From the NCBI RefSeq assembly GCF_000350225.1, contig NW_005179250.1, positions 248,001 to 312,000 on the forward strand: a stretch of DNA of 64,000 nucleotides, given 5' to 3'. The position numbers and the translations under genes were made by a program. This DNA comes from Chondrus crispus. Its lineage: Eukaryota; Rhodophyta; Florideophyceae; Gigartinales; Gigartinaceae. A model generated the notes under the pieces. It ran no database searches, was not told where the DNA came from, and was given only the letters and a program-made list of their open reading frames with translations. Shown piece after piece: positions 1 through 9,526 of this stretch; within the stretch, counting starts at the first letter, position 1, and every line of letters begins with the position of its first letter.

Positions 1-509
1 CGTGGAACCTAAGCACTTGTCCAGAGATGAACGGGCATTACACACGCGATGCAGTATACATGAGAGAACGGCTGCCTGATGGGCGATGCGAAGAGTCGCT
101 CTCGCCAGGCTCTGAAGATGAGGAGCCTGACTTCGACATGGATGAGATACCGATCGCGGGCGTGGAGTACAATGTGGGAGATCTTGTTGTGGTCCGACCG
201 CACGTCACCCAGCTCAAGTTCGGGAGATTCTGGATTGGAGCGATAGTGAAGCGGAAAAAGACCAATCCTGTTCCTGGGCAAGAGCAACGCATCGCGGTGT
301 TGTGGGTCCAATGGATGGAACCCGAAAATGGAGTCGCAGAGCTGACAGCTAAATTTTGCCCTGCGGTTGGCGATGCTGACGAAATCTATGTCGATTCCGT
401 TCTCTGCAAATTTCCTAAGCTTCTCCGGAGCGGGCAGCTCCCAGTGAAAGTACAAAAAGAAATATGGAGGACGTTAGTCACGTGTGAATCTCGAGATGCT
501 GGTGGCTAG
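1..509 (+). CDS. Hypothetical protein, probably 5'-truncated by the window edge
   Basis: The frame is open from base 3, with an ATG at 27 giving 160 aa, so either this is a complete small protein or the 3' end of a larger gene. An acidic start (Glu/Asp-rich, about residues 20-42) is followed by a hydrophobic beta-rich stretch with the motif GDLVVVRP near residue 51. After that come a basic KRKK patch and a WVQWMEP segment. This pattern resembles barrel-type chromatin readers such as BAH or Tudor-like folds (weak inference). No catalytic motif is visible. Stop at 507-509. I do not recognise the family. Confidence 0.45.
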   Translation, partial: WNLSTCPEMNGHYTRDAVYMRERLPDGRCEESLSPGSEDEEPDFDMDEIPIAGVEYNVGDLVVVRPHVTQLKFGRFWIGAIVKRKKTNPVPGQEQRIAVLWVQWMEPENGVAELTAKFCPAVGDADEIYVDSVLCKFPKLLRSGQLPVKVQKEIWRTLVTCESRDAGG

Positions 510-1768
510 ATCAGCAAGCGAGGATAGAAAGTATTCGGCAGCGCGCTCATGGATTAAAAATGACGGACCGAGGCTTTCGCGGAGATTTAGTGCAGTTTAT
601 GAATATTCAGACTCTGCACACGGCGTTATAACGACGTCGATGGCGGTTTTTTGATTTGCGGATGATAGTTACAACGGTTTGTGGGAGGAAGAGACGGATT
701 TCTATGACGAAAATGGTGCCCGGAGCTCCGAAGTTGACTATGAGTTGGAGAGAAATAAAAAGGGAGATTTCATGTCGTTATCTTCAAATCCAGTTCCATG
801 TTGTTGTTATATGCACACCTCGCTCAGCACATTAGTCCTGCTTGAACTGTCTCCATGCGTCGACATCTGTCAGTTCACGGCAAACTATAAACGGGTGACA
901 GAGATGTTGTATATCCCCAGCAATCGCATACAAACTTCCCGTGAGAGGGAACGAACAAATACCCCTATGAATAATACATGGAATCCTGCTTAGGTAGGCC
1001 ATATCAGTCCTCATCTTCAAACGGAGATGTCGGGAGATCGATCAAGTGCAGCAACGCACGTCAGGATCGCGGCGCAGAATGGAGGAAGGCGAGGCGGAAA
1101 AACTGGTCGCCAAGCTCAAGCGAATGTGTGGGTGCTCGGGGACGCCGTCACCGGCAAATCACGCATTGGAAGGCGACCCGGGAATGAGGATAGCGGCGGA
1201 AACGCACCAAGTGCGGAGACGGGGACGGAAGGCTTGGAAATTGAATATCAAAAGTAAAGAGGGGCTAGGAAGGGGGAAGGGTGAAAGATTAAATATATGG
1301 CTCCCAATGTTCTGTGTACAATGCTCCACTCCAACTTTCTCGAACTCAACTTTCACACTTTTTGGCTCGCGAGGATCCCTCCCAGATGCATGAGCCCAAT
1401 CCTGTCCACTGTTTACATTTCTTCGCTCGGAATCCACGCTGCCGTTGTTTCGATTGACGAAGACTGAACCCACTGTCAGCAAGCACCCGATAATGTTTAT
1501 TCAGGTCATAAGAGGTCCAAATATATTTGTTGGCAGAAGGAAATCGTAAAACTTCGGAAAAAACACTGTCATAACTCTCAGATCGCTGTAAGTAAGGGTA
1601 TGATATCCCGAAATGTCGATATTCTTTGCCTTGGCTAATATTTTTGCCTCTTCCAAACACCGAGTATCGTTTATTCGTTCTTTGCTGACAGTGTTATGGG
1701 GATAGGGATATGAGCTGATGAACACGTCAACTTCTCTACGTGGCGACGGTCACGTGGTGATCAGCGTC
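510..1768. other. Intergenic region, no gene supported
   Basis: Only short overlapping frames on both strands, without recognisable motifs. AT-rich stretches alternate with a purine-rich block at about 1080-1290. It presumably holds the 3' flank of the first gene and the promoter or a 5' exon of the methyltransferase gene. I see no RNA gene. Confidence 0.5.
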
Positions 1769-1820
1769 GGCTAGGCTGTGCTGGCCTGCTTCGCATGAAG
1801 CAGGCCAACTCAGCCTAGCT
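1769..1820. repeat. Strong hairpin upstream of the methyltransferase gene
   Basis: Inner arms GGCCTGCTTC (1783-1792) and GAAGCAGGCC (1797-1806) pair perfectly around the loop GCAT. Outer arms GGCTAGGCTG (1769-1778) and CAGCCTAGCT (1811-1820) extend the stem across a 4x4 internal loop. It lies just downstream of an in-frame stop (1758-1760) and within the open frame that runs into the methyltransferase ORF. Confidence 0.7.
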
Positions 1821-1958
1821 GAGTCATCTCACTGTGCTGATGGCACTGGATCCTTTACAACATCGAGTGAGGACGCATCGCGCAGCAGCTCGCTTGCAGA
1901 GGACTACGATCAGAAGCAATTTGCTAGATTTATCGCACATCTGCTCGATGTCGGCGAA

Positions 1959-4900
1959 ATGGAAAGCCCGCCGGCCGGTGATGGTCATGAGGCCGAGAGC
2001 GCAATGTCTTTCGCCGACATGTTTGACGGCTTCGTGCACGTTGACCCGGCGAGGTGTGTGCCCGGTGCGCGCATTCGCGCTGTCTCTAAATCTCGTGTAC
2101 GTGCGCTCGCCCACAGCATCTCAACTCTGTCTTTTGTGTCAGCTTCCGCAGCCCTGACTGTGTACAAAGCGCTGCCGTCGGATCTCGTTCAAGCCGGCAA
2201 GGCCGTTGACGACCCAACCGCCGAGCGCGCAATCCAAGAGGGGGAAAAGACGGGAAATGTGTGGTATGGTGTGTGCGATGGCGCCGCGTTGCTCGAAGCC
2301 CTGGTTATGCTGGCAGAGGAGGCTCCCACTCCACAAGATCGCAAGGACTTGAAGGAGATGCGGCCACAAGCCCGACTGCTCCGAACGTGCAGCAGGCATT
2401 CCATGGTTATGCTGGGCACGATGCTTAATGCCGCGTCATCCAATCGCGTGAAGCTCACCTACGCGGATATGCTTGTGGCTGGCAAGCACCTTCTCGACCA
2501 AGTCAGAGCTGTAGATGGAGAGTTACACCTCGTGCGACGGGCCATGGACATGTATCATTCTCTTGCCAGTAATGGCCGCAGAAAGGATGCAGCAGCCTAT
2601 GCCCGCGTTTCGGACAATTCCAAGTTTGCTTCTTCTCCCGCTCAGGGATTTGAATCTGAGAACACATTTCGGCAGCGCCTGCAGATTGCACGGAAGTTTC
2701 ATTGGCCGACGCTCTACCTCATGCAGAGCGTGATGACGGAGATCGGATACGAAAATCTCTGGACGTCTTCAAACACGAAGGCAACTGGGATTCACAAGCT
2801 GACTAGCCTACAACAAAAGAGATTGATTACGCGCGTGAAATTTCTCAAGAAAGATACCGGGGCGGTGACAAAATCACAGGTGGATGCTGCTAGCTTTGCC
2901 ATGGCCGTAACGTCCGCGCATATTTCTCGGCTACTCGGCTATCTGGGCTACAATGTCTACGTGAACGATGATGCTGGCCTCGAGGCAGTGGACGAGAACT
3001 GTACAGTACCAGAGAAAACCCCGACGGGTGAATTTCGTCGCAAGCTGCTGCATATGGTGAACACTGGCGCGGCAGACAAATTGATTGCAGAGCAGATTTC
3101 AGACCAGGGAACAGCTGCTGACACCTCCCACATGATCCCGCCCGCACTCCTGCAGGCGGCACGGGCGGGGGGGGAGGACAGCGCGACAAGATGCCGCGTA
3201 GCTGAGGGAAGGACTAACGTCGCTCAGGTGTCTCGAAACGGGGTCGCAGAAAAAAATGAAATGGGCGACAGCGAAACCCGTGGTCCCGCACCGGTTCAGC
3301 CTGAATTATCTGATGGAGAAGGCCCCCTTTCTGATTACGATGTTCAGAGTGCTCCACATACGCCGGGATTACCCAATGATCCAAACACTCCAGGCTCACC
3401 CACGGCTCTACAGATGCCCCTACCGAAAGGGAAGCAGGTGCTCAACATCGAAGCATCCGCTGTAGCAAGAGAAAAGCTCTCTTGCATGAATATCGAAATG
3501 TTCCGCGAGTCGTTCGAATTATTCTCATCAAAATCGTACTTTGGAGATCATGTTCGAGGCAGAGCAATGCTTGTCATTGTCGATCTACCCTATAATATTG
3601 GCGTATCAAAGGGCACTAGAGACTTTATTAGCGCGGAAGATGTGAAGCGAGTCGTAACTCATGCAGCAGAGGCCTGTGCAACGCGTGGGAATATACTGCT
3701 TTTCTGTTCATGGCAGACCTATGTCCTAATTGTGACAACGCTACAGAACATGGGCTCGAGTTGTCCGGTTTACTTCAACATAATACCAATTACCATCGAG
3801 AGGGAAGTAGTGCTTCGGCGACGAGCGCCTGGGAAGATGATGAGACCGGATAACGGACAGGAACTGGTTCTTGTGCTCTACAAAAGCATCGATCGATTTA
3901 CGCATTTGGACCAGCCCTATTCATATCTTAAACATACGACGCGAGCTCGAACAGTGAATATTATCGACCATGTCCGTCCCTTTTCGGGTACGTTCCTGTG
4001 GAACTCCTATTTTGAGGGATACCTCGATACGGACGACGTCTACAGCACTCAGACCTCTGGGCTCCGTGCGCCGCGCGGCTCGCGGCGCCGTAAGCAAATT
4101 CGTTCTGAGCAGAAGTCGATAGACCTCCTGAAAGACTTGGGCCTTGCGTACTGCAAGCCCGGCGGGCTCTGGTACGACTGCATGTGCGGAACAGGTACAG
4201 CCGGGATTGCTGCGCTTGAACTCGGATCTCCTGCTGTAATGACGGACATTGACTTCGACTGTATTGACGCATCCGCACCGCTGCTTTTGCAGCTTCTAGA
4301 GAAACGTAAGATGATGCAAGGAGCGAAGAAACATCTCCAGCTTCGCAAAAACACGTTGCCGGAGTCTTCCTCCGACGAAGGACCTGAAAAAGCCGAGGTC
4401 TCATCCCATTTAGGATCCGTTTCTGAACAAGAGAGCCACGCTGGTGATGACGACATGATAAATGCGAGCGAAATCGATGCAAATGTTGAGCCAGGCAGCG
4501 GTGAAGGAGCAAGGAGCGCAATTCGTGATGGCTGCGATATAATAAAAGTCGGCGAAGACGACGAAAGGGAAGAGGCGGAGCCGCCTACGAAGAAGCAAAA
4601 GATGGAGATTGCCGGCGGCGATGCTGACACGGATCAGCAACTTCTACAGCCACTTGATCAAATGTCTTCGAGCAGAAATTTGCCATTGATGCGCAAGAGG
4701 AGGGGTCGGAGGATGACAGCTGCCAGAGGGTTTAGATGCGCAGCAGCCTCCATCTGCGCAGTTCTCAGTGATGATGAGCTGACGTTTGACATGAAATGCG
4801 GGAACATGGCGTGCGCGAGTGATGCGAATGGCGGTGGACGTCTGCATGATATGTGTGCAGGGAAGGTATGGATGAGCACTGCGGCAAAGAAGCTGGATTT

Positions 4901-4982
4901 GTGGAGCGAGCCAGCGAATGGCGAGCCGGGATACTGCTCCCTCACATGCTGGAAGATGGTAGCGAGATCAGCCCGCATGTAA
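1959..4982 (+). CDS. Beta-class (permuted) DNA amino-methyltransferase with ParB-like N-terminus and C-terminal Cys cluster
   Basis: 1007 aa from the first in-frame ATG; TAA stop at 4980-4982. The frame is open back to 1761 without another ATG and reads like coding sequence there (SSEDASRSSSLAEDYDQKQF), so an upstream exon is possible. Residues 27-121 resemble a ParB/Srx fold: VDPARC near the start and CDGAALLEAL at 106-115, in the place of the family's DGHHR-type motif. Residues about 380-500 are acidic and disordered. The catalytic motif IV is DLPY at 542-545, and the SAM-binding motif I is CGTGT at 743-747. Motif IV before motif I is the beta-class order of the N6_N4_Mtase family, which methylates adenine N6 or cytosine N4 in DNA. 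Residues 780-930 are acidic with a basic PPTKKQKM patch that could be a nuclear signal. The C-terminus has a Cys/His cluster (CGNMAC, HDMC, CSLTC) suggesting a zinc finger. DLPY instead of DPPY/SPPY is unusual. Methyltransferase call firm; target base and ParB call tentative. Confidence 0.75.
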   Translation: MESPPAGDGHEAESAMSFADMFDGFVHVDPARCVPGARIRAVSKSRVRALAHSISTLSFVSASAALTVYKALPSDLVQAGKAVDDPTAERAIQEGEKTGNVWYGVCDGAALLEALVMLAEEAPTPQDRKDLKEMRPQARLLRTCSRHSMVMLGTMLNAASSNRVKLTYADMLVAGKHLLDQVRAVDGELHLVRRAMDMYHSLASNGRRKDAAAYARVSDNSKFASSPAQGFESENTFRQRLQIARKFHWPTLYLMQSVMTEIGYENLWTSSNTKATGIHKLTSLQQKRLITRVKFLKKDTGAVTKSQVDAASFAMAVTSAHISRLLGYLGYNVYVNDDAGLEAVDENCTVPEKTPTGEFRRKLLHMVNTGAADKLIAEQISDQGTAADTSHMIPPALLQAARAGGEDSATRCRVAEGRTNVAQVSRNGVAEKNEMGDSETRGPAPVQPELSDGEGPLSDYDVQSAPHTPGLPNDPNTPGSPTALQMPLPKGKQVLNIEASAVAREKLSCMNIEMFRESFELFSSKSYFGDHVRGRAMLVIVDLPYNIGVSKGTRDFISAEDVKRVVTHAAEACATRGNILLFCSWQTYVLIVTTLQNMGSSCPVYFNIIPITIEREVVLRRRAPGKMMRPDNGQELVLVLYKSIDRFTHLDQPYSYLKHTTRARTVNIIDHVRPFSGTFLWNSYFEGYLDTDDVYSTQTSGLRAPRGSRRRKQIRSEQKSIDLLKDLGLAYCKPGGLWYDCMCGTGTAGIAALELGSPAVMTDIDFDCIDASAPLLLQLLEKRKMMQGAKKHLQLRKNTLPESSSDEGPEKAEVSSHLGSVSEQESHAGDDDMINASEIDANVEPGSGEGARSAIRDGCDIIKVGEDDEREEAEPPTKKQKMEIAGGDADTDQQLLQPLDQMSSSRNLPLMRKRRGRRMTAARGFRCAAASICAVLSDDELTFDMKCGNMACASDANGGGRLHDMCAGKVWMSTAAKKLDLWSEPANGEPGYCSLTCWKMVARSARM

Positions 4983-5972
4983 AAGTTTCTTCCTGGCCTC
5001 TTTAGGTAGTGCAGGATGTTTTTTGTCTGAAGTCCTTGACATCTGTCAATGGTCCGCCTTGACAACGAAGAATAAATCACGACTTAGTGCACTCAGTAAG
5101 CACAGCTCTGCTGTCAATTTTCTCAGCTCTCAGTTACGTCCCTACTGCGTTGCAGCAGAATAGTAAGAAGACGTGCAAGAGGAGCGGAACGGGGACAACA
5201 CCGACGACCTCGGTAGTAGATTACAAGCAAGAAACGAGGTTCAAAAATGAAAACGACGAGGAAGCAAAGACAACGACGCACAGGAAGGAAACAAAAGCGG
5301 ATGTCAGACGCGATGATGCTGAGGACGAGAGTGAGATGACGACATGGTACGGATGAATCTAGTGGCAAAGGCATTTTTCGGAGCAGGGGGTACTGACAAG
5401 CCAGACTTTCAAGCCATGAAGGAGGGTGAAATCGGACGGACTTTCCCCTAAGGCTGTGGACTTGGGCGCAGAAGTGCTGCCAGGGTGGGGCAGCTGGGAG
5501 GGGGTCAGGATGAAGAAGCGTCGCAAGGACGGGCAGGCTGAAAGCGCGTTTGGGCGGGCCGCAGGACCGCTCTGTCCAGATAGGGAAGTGGCGCAGGTGG
5601 GTGCAGATACGATCGGTGACGAAAGCGATGAGGGAAATGTGGATATGGCATCCGGTAATGGAATGGAAGAGGCAATAAAGACGACGACCGGACAAAAGAC
5701 TAACAAAGACGACGTCCAGTACGTAAGGTTCGCGCTGCAATGTACAGTATTTAGTTGAAATTTTCATATTAAATATACACTTACCGGCTACCGTGATGGC
5801 GTGACAGTCACGGAGAGGGCTACAAGAGCACCAAGAGACCTCCCTGGGTCAAAATGCAAGCAGAAGACGCTAAAATACTTGCAGAACCCCTAAGGGGCTC
5901 CCATTACTTATTGTCTAGTGTTTTCAATGACTGCAGAATGGTTAAGCAACTTTTGGTGGGCTTATAACATAA
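4983..5972. other. Intergenic region with low-complexity charged frames
   Basis: Short plus-strand frames (about 5087-5356 and 5426-5758) are rich in Lys, Glu, Asp and Thr. A 214-codon frame with an ATG lies on the opposite strand (5123-5767). None has a recognisable domain, and the two strands contradict each other, so no gene is called. The unrecognised 5' end of element A (LTR, leader, start of gag) may be decayed or deleted here. Confidence 0.4.
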
Positions 5973-6695
5973 CTAAAGAAAAGAACGATCTTTGCACTAG
6001 AAACCGATCTACCAGAAACCCCTGTTCGTGGCCGAATCACGTTCCGGGATATCGTCCAGTACGCCCAGAATGAAGACGACGCTCTTCGGGCCCGCTTCGG
6101 TGCCGGAAAATACGCCGAACATAGCGGAAAAAGGCAAGTCGGCATTTTGAAGCCGCCGACCCAACCGGCGCTATCGCGGGCCGGACAACATCGAATGATG
6201 ATGACTGAGTCTTCTGCTGACTCTCGGCCGGCGATGGCCGAAAACTACGCCGTAGGTGGCGAGTCGATGCACGTTATGCAAGGAGATTGGTCGTTTGTAC
6301 CGACGACGGAGCTTCCCTCGACCACCGAGACGCAAACGGACGACCAGGAGTCGATGATGCTCACAAAGGGCCCGTACGGACGCGTTCCTGCCCCGGTCAT
6401 CCGAGAACAAGAACATTCACGCCATGTCCACGCCGGCCGTCTTGGCTGGCAAGTTAACGTGCGAAGAACTCGGAACTTGGAGAGGCCACGTGGTAACTTA
6501 ATTTGCCACAAATGCTACGGGCCGAACCACATCGCACCAGACTGCGTAGTTCAACTCTCGATTGCCGAGTCATCTCGTGTCATACGAAACTACGACCACC
6601 TTTTTGCAGAAGAAAAGCAACGCGTACCCGCGGACAGCTATTGGAAGTTACGAGCCCTTGACGAGATCGTCAACACCCGGGCTGGCGACCTCTAG
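5973..6695 (+). pseudogene. gag: Element A gag, C-terminal remnant with CCHC zinc knuckle
   Basis: Open from the codon after a stop at 5970-5972 to 6695, with no ATG start, so the N-terminal capsid part is missing or frame-shifted away. The decisive motif is the nucleocapsid zinc knuckle C-x2-C-x4-H-x4-C at bases 6504-6545 (CHKCYGPNHIAPDC), which binds the genomic RNA during packaging. The upstream part is hydrophilic. It precedes the protease segment, as expected of Gag in a Ty3/gypsy element. Confidence 0.65.
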
Positions 6696-6853
6696 AACAC
6701 GGAAGCCGCGAAAACTGACACCCACCAAGGCGGTACAGTGTCTAAAGACAATCAGGGAAACTAACTTCGAGAGTCCGCGTTGAAGCAAAGGCGAGAGGGC
6801 CTCTCCTGGCTACCTGGAGCCTAACGCCGGGCGGCAAAGGTCGCCTCTCCCCA

Positions 6854-8762
6854 GTGAAAATCCTGTCAAGGAAGGATCTGTTGAACCATAAACATGGGAG
6901 CAAGCTCAGCGAGCTACGCCGACCATGGCGAAAATGCGTGCCCCCACGTTTACAAGGCACCATTATGGTGATGGTGAAGCGCAATTACAAGTGCTATGCC
7001 GACTACGGGCTAGTTCCGGAACTTTTGGCAAGGAAGCTCACAGTGCTAGACACTGGGGATGGGCCAAACTTTATTCGAAAAGATGAACTACCGTCGCAGT
7101 ATACCGAGAAAATGAAACCAGGATCAACCCTGAACATTCCGGATGCAAACCGTAACCCAATTTTAATAACTGGGACAATTGATCTGGTTGTCAGAATTGG
7201 TTCGGGAATTACTCGCGTAACATTCCTCGTATGCGAGCGCCTGGCGGCTCGAGTGGTCCTGGGATGTGACTTCATGAACCGTTTCGTGGAAGCCGTCTAC
7301 CCACGCCGCAAGAAGATCGAGCTCGACGACAGGTCCTCGGTCCCTATAACGAGAAGGCCACTCAGGCGACCGCAGAACGCACCGCCATTGCCGGCGTCCC
7401 AAGAATTCGCCAAAGCAGGCGGTCGGACATCACCTCGAGTCAGCGTCACCAAGCCAGTCGTGCTTGGGGCCTGGAACGCAAACATTCGTCTCCGTGACGT
7501 CAAAACGGCACGGACTCATGGTCCTACAGCCGCATGAGGAACTCTACACAAAGAGTCAAGTCGTTGTCTCCAATGGCGTTGTGCAAGTCGAGCCAAATCG
7601 TGAGTTCTGCGTACTCGTTGCCAATTTTGGCATCGCGCCTTATCCACTCGTCAAGGGCCAAACGATCGACACTTTGCTGCCACATCCGACCGCTGTTATA
7701 GCGAGTAAAGTCAGCGTGGCTGCAATGCTAGGCCTTGCCGATGAGGAAGCGAACGAAATCCAACAAGACTTCGACAAGGACGCCAACCGGGCGGTAGAAA
7801 ACACCTCTATGGCGAGCAATCCGGATGACGTGGATCTCTCACACGTCCCGGCCCGCCATCGTGATCAGATCAAGGCTATACTACTCAAGTACAGCTCCAT
7901 GTGGAGTGGGGAACCGGGCGAGATCGAGGTCACGAAGCATCACATCGACACAATGACTGGAACGCGACCGATCGCGCAAAACCCCTACCGAGCAGGACCA
8001 CACGCCCGGGAGGCGGAGATGGAAGAAGAAGACCGTATGCTCCGAGCCGGAGTAGTCCAGTCTTCGAAATCAGCATGGGCCTCACCGGTCGTACGGGTGC
8101 CTAAGAACAAACGGGCAGTTGCGCTTTTGCGTGGACTACAGGCGGCTAAATGCCGTAACGATACGGGATTCATACCCGTTGCCTCGAATGGACGAGTATT
8201 TTGACTCCCTAGGAGAAGCAACCGCCTTTTCGACGCTCGTCTGCAATAGCGGGTATTGGCAAATACCCGTTGCAGAAGAAGATCGCGAGAAAACCGTGTT
8301 TGTGTGTCATGCTGGACTGTACCAGTATCTCCGTATGCCCTTTGGGCTAAAAACGCTCCCGCTACTTTCCATCAAACGTTGGATATTATCCTATCCTCCT
8401 TCAAATGGAGATCCTGTCTCGTCTACCTCGACGACGTAATTCTGTTCTCGAAGGATATCGAGAGTCATATATGTCACGTTGACGAAGTTCTCGACGCCTT
8501 GCAGTCGGCAGGAGTGTCCCTCAAGTTGGAAAAGTGCTCTTTCTTCACACAAGAAGTACATTACCCTGGCCATGTTATGCAGCCAAGGACGCTCTCGATT
8601 GACGAGGTGTCGACCAGGGCTTTACGCGAAATCGCGATACCAACCACCCAGACTGAGCTCCGTTTGTTTTTGGGTTTGTGCAACGTCTATCGACGATTTG
8701 TACCGAACTACGGCCATAAGGCGGCGCGGTTGAACCAGCTTCTCAAGAAGGGCCAACCTGTT
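6854..8762 (+). pseudogene. pol: Element A pol, protease and reverse transcriptase part (frameshifted)
   Basis: Aspartic protease with active-site DTG starting at base 7049 (LDTGDGPNFIR) and a flap-side LGCDFMNRF near 7260. RT follows: SAWASPVVRVPK (about 8070), RFCVDYRRLN (about 8120) and the catalytic YLDD at 8424-8435. The reading frame changes at about 7510, 8110 and 8350, so no single protein can be made. At 8762 the sequence stops inside the start of the RNase H connection because element B is inserted there. It continues in the same frame at 32774. Family role: processing of Gag-Pol and synthesis of cDNA from element RNA. Confidence 0.8.
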
Positions 8763-9446
8763 TGTAGTATAATCCCCCCCTGGGGCTTTTTAGTTAGATT
8801 ACATCAACAACGGGATCTAGTGCTGTAGAGCCCGATGCTCTACAGTACTACTGCGCGTGGCCACGTGTACCCCTCGGGTACCGGGCGCACGCGTGCACAC
8901 GTGCACACGTGTACCGCGCGGGACGGAAGCGCGCGCACACACGTGTACTGTCAGCCACGATGGCTGACAGTATTACAGTACGGTCCGATCTGTACTACAG
9001 TAGTCCACTACAGTACTTCGGTACTGTAGTGTTATAGATTGTTTTGTATATTAAATATGGAGCGGACCGGCGGGGTGGAGGAAGACAAGCACGGACTTGT
9101 CACCGACCGACCGTCAAGGTCCGACTTCCCACTTATTCTAAGGTAACGCTCGCTAATTACCTTAGAGCGGCACCGAGCGCGGGCTGAGGACGCGCGCGGT
9201 ACGCCCACGAGCCGGCTCCGCCTCCGCCCGTCGGTACTGGATCGTTACCCAGTACCGTGCCGGGGCGTCGAGGCGTCGAACCGCTCGCGCTTACCGGCGT
9301 CCTCCCCGTTCCCGCTCTACCACGCTACCCGGGCCGGCTGCCCGGTGCCGTTAGCTGGTGTCCTGCTTCAACCCCGTCTTCCCGATCGACAAGGGTCTCG
9401 GTCGAACTGCGCATACACCCCTATCGCTGGGGGTGTTTATGCTACA
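8763..9446 (+). repeat. 5' LTR of element B
   Basis: 684 bp, TGTAG...CTACA, near-identical to 32085-32768. The U3 part holds clustered ACGTG/CACGTG boxes at about 8860-8950. A perfect 12-bp hairpin lies at 8946-8972. A perfect 11-bp hairpin capped by TTCG lies at 9006-9031, and a 9-bp hairpin at 8823-8845. TATATTAAATA at 9047-9057 is the best TATA candidate, which would place the RNA start just downstream. Small open frames inside it are not genes. Confidence 0.93.
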
Positions 9447-9447
9447 G

Positions 9448-9465
9448 TGGTCTCCCGACCTAGAA
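9448..9465 (+). promoter_or_regulatory. Candidate primer binding site of element B
   Basis: One base after the LTR comes TGGTCTCCCGACCTAGAA. It begins TGG, as expected for pairing with a tRNA 3' CCA end. Element C has TGGTCTCCAGACC at the same place. The tRNA species cannot be named from this alone. The near-palindrome GGTCTCCxGACC leaves self-priming as an alternative. Confidence 0.5.
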
Positions 9466-9526
9466 GACCCTGGAGTCCGATCTCCCAGAAGAATTCCGCT
9501 TCCCTCCACGAACCGATCGCGTTGAG

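Noticed and set aside
679-993. 104-codon frame between the first two genes
   Set aside because: Starts at TTG and shows no motif.
1046-1393. 115-codon basic frame before the methyltransferase
   Set aside because: No ATG at its start, low-complexity basic composition, no domain; a frame on the other strand is of equal length.
5123-5767. 214-codon minus-strand frame with ATG
   Set aside because: Competes with charged plus-strand frames; no domain; kept only as an intergenic note.
8835-9463. Small frames inside the LTRs (also 32157-32509, 33527-34217, 45215-45499, 60039-60320)
   Set aside because: They are identical chance frames in GC-rich LTR sequence with no start context or motif, and they occur in every LTR copy.
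9448-9465. Naming the primer tRNA
   Set aside because: The 18 bases are compatible with a tRNA end, but I cannot identify the species without host tRNA sequences.
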